This document shows positions 1-4,341 of a stretch of DNA of 9,143 nt, piece after piece. The DNA is taken from assembly GCA_019348475.1 (NCBI GenBank), contig JAHWJJ010000158.1, forward strand, positions 1 through 9,143. Reading direction: 5' to 3'. This DNA is from Gemmatimonadota bacterium (GTDB taxonomy: Bacteria > Gemmatimonadota > Gemmatimonadetes > Longimicrobiales > Longimicrobiaceae). The notes under the pieces are model-generated. The model saw only the letters and a program-made list of their open reading frames with translations. It was not told the DNA's origin and searched no databases. The position numbers were made by a program, and so were the translations under genes. The stretch's first letter is position 1. Each line of letters opens with the position of its first letter.

Positions 1-3
1 CGT

Positions 4-42
4 TCTCCGCGTCCTCACTCCCTTCCTCCGCGTCCTCCGCGT
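4..42. repeat. Short 9-bp tandem repeat (CCTCCGCGT) at the window edge
   Basis: Two perfect adjacent copies of CCTCCGCGT occupy 25-33 and 34-42. A one-mismatch copy (TCTCCGCGT) lies at 4-12, with degenerate sequence between. The unit is 9 bp and the array may continue left of the window. It lies downstream of the DUF3006 gene (minus strand). No function is visible. It resembles the low-complexity intergenic repeats elsewhere in this window. Confidence 0.55.
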
Positions 43-62
43 GATGCTTTTTGGGCGTTCGT

Positions 63-89
63 GCAGAAGGCCCGAGCCGGCCGTTCTGC
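63..89 (-). terminator. Possible terminator hairpin after the DUF3006 gene
   Basis: Arms 63-72 (GCAGAAGGCC) and 79-89 (GGCCGTTCTGC) can form a ten-pair stem with one bulged G at 83 and a six-base loop. It begins about 24 bases downstream of the minus-strand DUF3006 stop. No U-tract follows on that strand, so a rho-independent terminator is only a weak reading; it could be a 3' end stabilising stem. Confidence 0.3.
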
Positions 90-112
90 GTCCGCGGGTC
101 GGTCGGCGGCCG

Positions 113-391
113 TCAGAGCACGATGTCGCCGCCGGGATCGTGCGGCAGCCGGCGCTGCAGCTGTTCGCGCGAGCGGCGGATGGCGTCGTCCGTCGCCGCG
201 CGGTCGAGGGTGATGCGGAGCGTCGATGCGCCCTGGGCGAATCCATGCTCCACCGCCAGCACGTCTCCCTCGCGCGTGCCGGGGGGAAGGATCCACCCCG
301 GCAGGTGTACCAGCCGCCCGTCGTCCTGGTGCACGGCGGCGATCCCCTCTTCGATCGCATCCACCGTCCACCGGCGCACCGTTGAGCTCAT
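113..391 (-). CDS. DUF3006 domain protein, 92 aa
   Basis: Small acidic-to-neutral cytoplasmic protein without signal peptide or membrane segment. The N-terminal half reads RRWTVDAIEEGIAAV, followed by a short beta-rich stretch ending in PGWILPPGTREGDVL. A helical tail rich in R, Q and E follows (about residues 60-82). This order (T-V-D-x-I-E-E-G, L-P-x-G-x-x-E-G-D-V-L, then a D/E/R-rich helix) is the pattern of the DUF3006 family, whose members are about 70-95 residues and have no established function. The ATG at 391 is preceded by a purine-rich Shine-Dalgarno (AAGGAGG). An in-frame ATG 18 bases upstream is less likely because the ribosome site lies between the two. It is divergent from the TPR gene across 244 bases. 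Family call is by motif pattern only; biochemical role unknown. Confidence 0.8.
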   Translation of the reverse strand: MSSTVRRWTVDAIEEGIAAVHQDDGRLVHLPGWILPPGTREGDVLAVEHGFAQGASTLRITLDRAATDDAIRRSREQLQRRLPHDPGGDIVL

Positions 392-393
392 CG

Positions 394-402
394 CCCCTCC
401 TT
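394..402 (-). promoter_or_regulatory. Ribosome binding site of the DUF3006 gene
   Basis: The minus strand reads AAGGAGGGG just before GCGATG, one of the strongest Shine-Dalgarno sequences in the window. It lies between two in-frame ATGs and decides in favour of the downstream start at 391. Confidence 0.65.
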
Positions 403-501
403 GCTCCATTGCCCACCCGAACCCCGCGAGGGAACGCATGGAATCCACGCCGCGAGAACCGGACCCGGACCCCGGACGCCTTCCCGGCCGCCCGCGCGAA
501 G

Positions 502-551
502 CACCCGCGGGTGACGGGTGTTCGATGCCGCGCCGCAACGAAGGGGTTGCG
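502..551. promoter_or_regulatory. Two dyads in the divergent DUF3006/TPR intergenic region
   Basis: CACCCGCGGGTG at 502-513 is a perfect 12-bp palindrome. CGCAAC at 534-539 pairs with GTTGCG at 546-551 across a six-base spacer. Both lie between two divergently transcribed genes, where operators are expected. GC-rich DNA produces such palindromes by chance, so each alone is weak. A poor -35-like TTGCGC overlaps the second dyad at 546-551, with no good -10. Confidence 0.3.
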
Positions 552-589
552 CGAATCGTGCACATACGGAACATTCCACGGTCGGAAGC

Positions 590-605
590 GTTTACAGGCG
601 TAAAC
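590..605. promoter_or_regulatory. Operator-like inverted repeat GTTTAC-N4-GTAAAC upstream of the TPR gene
   Basis: A perfect 6-bp inverted repeat (GTTTAC 590-595, GTAAAC 600-605) with a four-base spacer ends 30 bases before the TPR start at 636. The arms are AT-rich within very GC-rich surroundings, so a chance palindrome is less likely than for the neighbouring GC-only dyads. Position and size fit a dimeric repressor or activator site. The cognate protein cannot be named; no regulator gene is adjacent. Confidence 0.45.
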
Positions 606-635
606 CGTTGCGCCGCCTTTCGTTCGTTTGTCGAC

Positions 636-1922
636 ATGCCCTTTATCCCCCCCTTGCGCTCCTCCCACCCCGCGCCGCGCCGGCGCACCCGCATTCCCCC
701 CGCGCTCACCCGCGGCGCCGAGAGCATGCCCGCCATCGGCATCCTGGACGAGGTTCCGGGGGACCTGGGGGTGCTGCTCTGGCGCTCCGCGCGCAACGTG
801 GCGCTGTGGGCCGCCACGCCGGCGGCCAGCCGCGGCGCCCTGTTTGCCGGGGGCGCCGCCGACGCTCGCGAAGCCGCCCTGTCGGGGGTAGAGGTGGACC
901 CGGAGATCGCCGCCCCTCTCTCCGTGATGGTGCGGCTGCTGGAATCGCCCGCGACGATGGACGTTGGCCGGGTGGTGAACGCCTGCCGCCGCATCAGCGT
1001 CTGGGCGGAGCAGAGGGGAGCGCTGGCCACCGCGCTGGAGTTCATGCAGGCCGCCGCGCTGTCGGCGCCGCAGGTGGCGGCGCTGGCGTACGGCGTGGGC
1101 CGCCTTGCCCGCCGCCGCGCCGAGTACGACCGCGCCGAAAGCTGGTACGGCCGGGCGATCGTGCAGGCGCGGCGCACCGGCGACTGGCGGACCTACGCGC
1201 TCGGCTATTCGGGATTGGGCAACCTGAATACGCAAAAGGGCAACTTTCCCGTCGCGCGCCGCGCCCAGATGCGCGGCCTGCGCGCGGCGCTGCGCCACAA
1301 CCTGACCGACCTTCAGGGGATTGCCTTCCACGACCTGTTCGTCACCCACATCGAGACGGGGGCGGGCACGGAGGCGACCACCTTTGCTTCGCGGGCGTTC
1401 CATGCCTACGGGCCGGACCACCCGTTCGTGCCGCGGCTGGCCTACGACGTGGCGTATCACTGGGGGCTGGAGGGGTACTTCGAAGAGGCGCTGCGGGTGT
1501 CGCAGGCGCTGGAGAATTGCTTTCAGGGGCCGGCGGAGAACGCGCTGGTGCTGGGGCTGATCGCGCGAGCGGCGGGGGGCTCGGGCGAGGTGGAAGCCTT
1601 CGAGGAGGCCCGCCGTCGGGTGGAGCAGGTGCTGCGGGGAGGGGTCGGACACGATTCCGCCGCCCGGGCGCTTCTGGGCATCTCGTACGGCGCGGCAAGC
1701 CTGCAGCGGTGGGAACTGGCAGAGCAAGCGGCGATTCGGGCGCTGCAGATCGCGAACGAGCGGCGCGAAGGCCGCGTGGTCCTGGCGGCCGAGTCTGCCC
1801 TGGATTTCGCGCGCACGCGGCCTGAGCCTCCTCGGCCAGCGGAAGCGAAGGAGGCCCAGTCGGTGCTGGCCGGTGATTTTGTGGAAGCGCTACGGCGCCG
1901 TCCTGCCCTGGCGCAGGCTTAA
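636..1922 (+). CDS. TPR-repeat protein, 428 aa
   Basis: Soluble all-helical protein. Tetratricopeptide-like helix pairs are visible around residues 148-182 (with Y-x-x-A-x-x-W-Y-x-x-A-I), 187-222 (G-Y-x-x-L-G-N-L-x-x-x-K-G-N), 266-292 (G-x-F-E-E-A-L) and 343-375 (W-x-L-A-E-Q-A-A-I-R-A-L). TPR arrays are protein-binding scaffolds; the partner is unknown. There is no enzymatic or DNA-binding motif that I recognise, although the order resembles the repeat part of larger regulators. Start choice is uncertain. ATG 636 follows an AT-richer leader, and the next 30 codons have almost only G/C at third positions. ATG 726 (398 aa) removes a Pro/Arg-rich N-terminus and is the alternative; neither has a clear ribosome site. 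The TAA stop overlaps that of the converging lipoprotein gene. Confidence 0.8.
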   Translation: MPFIPPLRSSHPAPRRRTRIPPALTRGAESMPAIGILDEVPGDLGVLLWRSARNVALWAATPAASRGALFAGGAADAREAALSGVEVDPEIAAPLSVMVRLLESPATMDVGRVVNACRRISVWAEQRGALATALEFMQAAALSAPQVAALAYGVGRLARRRAEYDRAESWYGRAIVQARRTGDWRTYALGYSGLGNLNTQKGNFPVARRAQMRGLRAALRHNLTDLQGIAFHDLFVTHIETGAGTEATTFASRAFHAYGPDHPFVPRLAYDVAYHWGLEGYFEEALRVSQALENCFQGPAENALVLGLIARAAGGSGEVEAFEEARRRVEQVLRGGVGHDSAARALLGISYGAASLQRWELAEQAAIRALQIANERREGRVVLAAESALDFARTRPEPPRPAEAKEAQSVLAGDFVEALRRRPALAQA

Positions 1923-2110
1923 GTACCCGTGCCCATCGCACCGCCGCCACGTTCCGTGGTCGTTGTGGTGGTGGTGTCGGGCGGCGGGGGAGGCGGAACC
2001 TCCTGGAACGCGGCCGGAGCGGTGTGGGTCTCGGGGGCGGTGGCGGAGCCGGTGCAGCCGGAAATGGCGGCGGCGACCAGCAGGCCCGCGAGCAGGCCGC
2101 GGATCTTCAT
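1919..2110 (-). CDS. Small secreted lipoprotein, 63 aa, Pro/Thr-rich
   Basis: The start MKIRG is followed by a hydrophobic segment (LLAGLLVAAA) and the lipobox I-S-G-C, with Cys19 as the predicted lipidated residue. It is therefore a type II signal peptide of 18 residues and a mature part of 45. The mature chain has no folded look: a proline run (residues 39-44), Asp, then seven threonines (46-52), and a glycine-rich end (ERGGGAMGTGT). No domain recognised. The ATG at 2110 has GGAGAA eight bases upstream. The proline/threonine tract is encoded by near-repetitive triplets (GTG/GTC and GGC/GGG on the plus strand), so its length may vary between strains. The gene converges on the TPR gene and shares its TTAA stop region, without a terminator between them. 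Role unknown; cell-envelope location is inferred from the lipobox. Confidence 0.75.
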   Translation of the reverse strand: MKIRGLLAGLLVAAAISGCTGSATAPETHTAPAAFQEVPPPPPPDTTTTTTTERGGGAMGTGT

Positions 2111-2118
2111 AGGGTTGC

Positions 2119-2124
2119 TTCTCC
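2119..2124 (-). promoter_or_regulatory. Ribosome binding site of the lipoprotein gene
   Basis: GGAGAA on the minus strand, eight bases before the ATG at 2110. It selects this start over the upstream in-frame ATG that would put 19 residues ahead of the signal peptide. Confidence 0.6.
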
Positions 2125-2188
2125 ACGGGGGGATGTAAAGGCGTGGACCAGAAGCTAGGGCAATCACACCGGAATTGAACCCACGCAG

Positions 2189-2220
2189 CCCGACAGATCC
2201 CGCATGTTTCCCGACAGATC
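2189..2220. repeat. 11-bp direct repeat CCCGACAGATC, period 21 bp
   Basis: Identical copies at 2189-2199 and 2210-2220. The 21-bp period equals two helical turns, which puts both copies on the same DNA face. They lie about 80-110 bases upstream of the lipoprotein start, in its likely promoter region. This is the geometry of a tandem activator or response-regulator site. No protein can be assigned. Confidence 0.5.
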
Positions 2221-2650
2221 ACACTGCTTGCACCAACTAAGTGCACGTTCGCACAAAGTGTCGCAAGTTGTTGTGGTTAACGAGGTTGCCAAGCACGCGC
2301 TCCCATCGGACCTTCACCGAGTGTACAGCGGAGGGGCTTGCGAAAACTATATGAAGCCGCCGCGGCGGTGCAGATGCGACCGGGGCTGAGCAAGGTGTAG
2401 GCGGGAATGTAGCAGCTGCTGCACAGGCGCACACCGTCCATGGGTGGGCGCCTCTTTGCGTTCAGGGCAGATCCCTCGGCTCTGCCGGCCGTCACAGTGT
2501 CCTGGTTCGCGACGCTCGACTCTCGGCAGCCGAGCGGAGGTGCATCCATCCACGCCGGACGAAAGGCCTCGCGAGCGCGCCCGGCCAGAACGGAAGCCGC
2601 CACGATCCGGACCCGGAGGTCGCCCGGCCAGCGGTAGGAAGGTACGGAAA

Positions 2651-2678
2651 CGCGCGCCGGGAGCCTTCCCGGCGCGCG
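2651..2678 (-). terminator. Terminator-like hairpin after the decayed HTH gene
   Basis: A perfect 12-bp stem (2651-2662 with 2667-2678) closes a four-base loop (GCCT). On the minus strand it is followed directly by TTTCCGTACC, a short weak T-tract. It sits just beyond the 3' end of the leftward dehydratase-HTH unit. It is the strongest simple hairpin in this part of the window and fits an intrinsic terminator for that unit. Confidence 0.6.
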
Positions 2679-2704
2679 CTCTCGTGCACTTTTCGCCGAC
2701 TGCG

Positions 2705-3037
2705 TCAGGTGAGGGTCGGCCAGAGGTCCGGCGGCGGCGGAAGACGCGCGGGAGCGGATCGTGATCTCGACGTCGTTGCCGAGCGCGAGCACAGCGGGTC
2801 AGCCGGTCCCCGTGAGCCGGCCACGGACGATGGCGGACACCTTCGGCTGATCCACATCCATGATCTCCGCCGCCCGGGCCTGCGTAAGCCCGCGACGGCC
2901 GATCGTTTCCGCGATGGCCTGCGCAAGGCCGGCTTTCACCCGTGCCTCCTGCGGATCAGGCACCCCCAGGTTTGCGAAGACGTTTCCGGACCCGCTCCCG
3001 AACCGGCTGGACTCCCCTCCAGGTGCTTCCTGCTCAT
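2705..3037 (-). pseudogene. Decayed XRE-family (HigA-type) helix-turn-helix regulator
   Basis: The recognisable core is in one frame: GSGNVFANLGVPD, a helix, then RGLTQARAAEIMDVDQPKVSAIVRGRLTG, the HTH of small HigA2-like XRE proteins. That frame runs open from 3056 to a TGA at 2799-2801. Beyond the TGA the expected C-terminal motif LALGNDVEITIR resumes in the same frame. Between them, GACCGGCTGACCCGCTGT reads DRLTRC in another frame, the piece usually found there. This indicates two compensating deletions, about 10 and 2 bases by inference. The best start, ATG 3037, has GGAGG six bases upstream and overlaps the dehydratase stop as ATGA, but is out of frame with the core, implying a third lesion. 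The true 3' end is uncertain; the TGA at 2705 is one candidate. No HigB-like toxin gene is adjacent. If a protein is made, it would be 85 aa from ATG 3056. Confidence 0.65.
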
Positions 3038-4047
3038 GCTGCTCCTCCCTCCCCATCCGCGAACAGCCGGCAGGCGCTGGCCAGGTCCACGTTGCCGCCG
3101 CTGATGATCACGCCGATGCGCATCCCGCGGAACGCGCCGGGGTCGGCCAGGAGCGCGGCCAGGGGGACGGCGCCGGAGGGCTCCACCACCATCTTCATCC
3201 GCGTCCACAGAAAGCGCATGGCTTCCACGATTGCCGCCTCGCTCACGGTGCGCATGCCGGCCGCGTGCGCGCGCACCAGGGGAAAGGTGATGCGCCCCAG
3301 CGACGGCGTGCGCAGCCCGTCGGCGATGGTGGCCGGGTTGTGGACCGTCTGCAGGCTGCCGGTGTGGAAGGAGCGTGTGGCGTCGTCCGCCAGTTCCGGC
3401 TCAACGCCGATGACGCGGCACCCGGGGGAAACCGCGCCCGCCGCCAGCGCGCTGCCGCTCAGCAGCCCGCCTCCGCCGCAGGGCGCGAGCAAGGCGTCCA
3501 GTGGGCCGGTCTCTTCGAACAGCTCCAGCGCGGCGGTCCCCTGTCCCGCCACCACGTCGGCGTGGTCGTACGGGGGGATGAGGGTCATCGCGCGCTCCTG
3601 CCGCAGCTGCGCCGCGAGCTCCTCGCGCGACTGGGTGTGCTTGTCGTAGAGGATGACCTCGGCGCCGTAGCCGCGGGTGCCCTCCACCTTGGACGTCGGC
3701 GCGTCGTCCGGCATCACGATGGCGGTGCGGACGCCCAGCAGCCGCCCGGTGAGCGCCACCGCCTGCGCGTGGTTGCCTGAGGAGTAGGCCAGCACCCCCC
3801 GCGCACGCTCCTGGTCCGAGAGGCGGCTGACGGCGTTGTACGCGCCGCGGAACTTGAAGGCGCCCCCGCGCTGCAGGTTTTCGCACTTGAAGTAGACGGA
3901 CGCGCCGAGCCGCTCGTCCAGCGTGCGCGACGTCATCACCGGCGTGCGGTGCGCCACACCGCGCAGCCGCTCCGCCGCCGCGCGCACGTCGTCGGCAGTG
4001 GGAAGGACCGGGGTCGCCGTCTGGGCGGAGGAGGACGTCGAGGACAT
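3034..4047 (-). CDS. PLP-dependent threonine/serine dehydratase family (possibly threo-3-hydroxyaspartate ammonia-lyase), 337 aa
   Basis: A fold-type II pyridoxal-phosphate enzyme of the cytoplasm, single domain. The Schiff-base lysine lies in GAFKFRGAYNA (K65). SSGNHAQ (89-95) is the substrate-carboxylate loop. CGGGGLLSG (190-198) binds the PLP phosphate. SGGN (316-319) supplies the serine that contacts the pyridine nitrogen. The length (about 330) and lack of a C-terminal ACT-like regulatory domain exclude the long feedback-inhibited biosynthetic IlvA. They fit catabolic threonine dehydratase, serine racemase-like or threo-3-hydroxyaspartate ammonia-lyase members, which remove water and ammonia from hydroxy-amino acids. 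The motifs do not separate these substrates. A GTG codon at 4050 directly precedes ATG 4047; no strong ribosome site is seen for either. A TTGTCA box (4094-4099, minus strand) could be a -35, but the -10 is poor. The stop overlaps the start of the decayed HTH gene. Confidence 0.88.
   Translation of the reverse strand: MSSTSSSAQTATPVLPTADDVRAAAERLRGVAHRTPVMTSRTLDERLGASVYFKCENLQRGGAFKFRGAYNAVSRLSDQERARGVLAYSSGNHAQAVALTGRLLGVRTAIVMPDDAPTSKVEGTRGYGAEVILYDKHTQSREELAAQLRQERAMTLIPPYDHADVVAGQGTAALELFEETGPLDALLAPCGGGGLLSGSALAAGAVSPGCRVIGVEPELADDATRSFHTGSLQTVHNPATIADGLRTPSLGRITFPLVRAHAAGMRTVSEAAIVEAMRFLWTRMKMVVEPSGAVPLAALLADPGAFRGMRIGVIISGGNVDLASACRLFADGEGGAA
3044..3048 (-). promoter_or_regulatory. Ribosome binding site for the original HTH start (ATG 3037)
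   Basis: GGAGG on the minus strand, inside the last codons of the dehydratase gene and six bases before ATG 3037. Together with the ATGA start-stop overlap it shows that the ancestral HTH gene was translationally coupled to the dehydratase. The alternative ATG at 3056 has no such site. Confidence 0.6.
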
Positions 4048-4106
4048 CACTGCATGCTCATGGACATTTGGTCAGGACAGGAGAATTCGTCGCTGACAAT
4101 TCGCGA

Positions 4107-4238
4107 AGTCCGCCCGGGCGCCGCCCGGGCGGACTGCCCCTGCCGCACGCCCGGTGCGAGTGCACATCCGCCGCCCCTGCGTTGAAGCCCCGCGGGGTTT
4201 GCGGGGCTTTCCGCACTCGTTGCGGCGGCTTCAGCCGC
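4107..4238. repeat. Dispersed structured repeat element, copy 1
   Basis: The element holds three hairpins in order. First is a 29-base perfect dyad (4107-4135, 14-base arms around one central C). Second is AAGCCCCGC/GCGGGGCTT (4185-4193 with 4201-4209, seven-base loop). Third is GCGGC-TTCA-GCCGC (4225-4238). A conserved linker containing GTGCACATCCG lies between the first and second. The same order and much of the sequence recur at 8325-8441. It sits between the antiporter 3' end and the dehydratase 5' end. It resembles REP-type elements in organisation; it could act as transcript end, mRNA stabiliser or mobile palindromic unit. Confidence 0.7.
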
Positions 4239-4278
4239 ACGGCGTGGGGCGGCCCCCCCTGCACCGGCCAGCAGCCCC

Positions 4279-4341
4279 GCACTTTCGCACTTTCGCACTT
4301 TCGCACTTTCGCACTTTCGCACTCACGCACTATCGCACTTC
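4279..4341. repeat. 8-bp tandem repeat array GCACTTTC (array 1)
   Basis: Five perfect GCACTTTC units fill 4279-4318. They are followed by degenerate units GCACTCAC, GCACTATC and GCACTTC. The last degenerate unit overlaps the stop codon of the antiporter gene (TGA on the minus strand at 4340-4342). The unit is not a multiple of three, so copy-number changes would shift any frame crossing it. The same unit, inverted, forms array 2 at 9089-9143. Confidence 0.9.

Larger units (their letters stand above)
2111..2650. other. Long intergenic region without a convincing gene
   Basis: The part near 2150-2360 is clearly less GC-rich than the rest of the window and has stop codons in all frames within short distances. 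It probably holds the promoter of the leftward lipoprotein gene. From about 2360 to 2640 the DNA is GC-rich and open in several frames, but no reading frame has a ribosome site, recognisable motif or typical composition. TATAGT (minus strand, 2346-2351) is a possible -10 without a good -35. Apart from the direct repeat and the terminator-like hairpin listed separately, I see nothing further. Confidence 0.5.

Noticed and set aside
15..1727. A 570-aa minus-strand open frame across the DUF3006 and TPR genes
   Set aside because: It is Arg/Gly/Ala-rich without motifs, and overlaps two better supported genes. It is a high-GC artefact.
2444..2764. A 106-aa plus-strand frame in the long spacer
   Set aside because: It is Arg/Pro/Ser-rich, has no ribosome site, crosses the terminator hairpin and overlaps the HTH remnant.
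2799..3056. Intact 85-aa HTH protein
   Set aside because: It lacks the C-terminal helix present beyond the TGA, and its ATG has no ribosome site, while the well-placed ATG 3037 is out of frame. A pseudogene explains this better, although expression of the short form is not excluded.
4094..4099. TTGTCA as -35 of a dehydratase promoter
   Set aside because: No acceptable -10 lies at 16-18 bases. It is kept only as a remark in the gene entry.
4058..4330. Similar peptides (RLKPPQR.RKAPQT.RGFN) encoded on the minus strand by both dispersed repeat copies
   Set aside because: The similarity follows from DNA-level similarity of the hairpins. The flanking parts diverge with indels, and no ribosome site exists.
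4279..4341. CRISPR array
   Set aside because: The 8-bp units are directly contiguous, have no spacers, and there are no cas genes.
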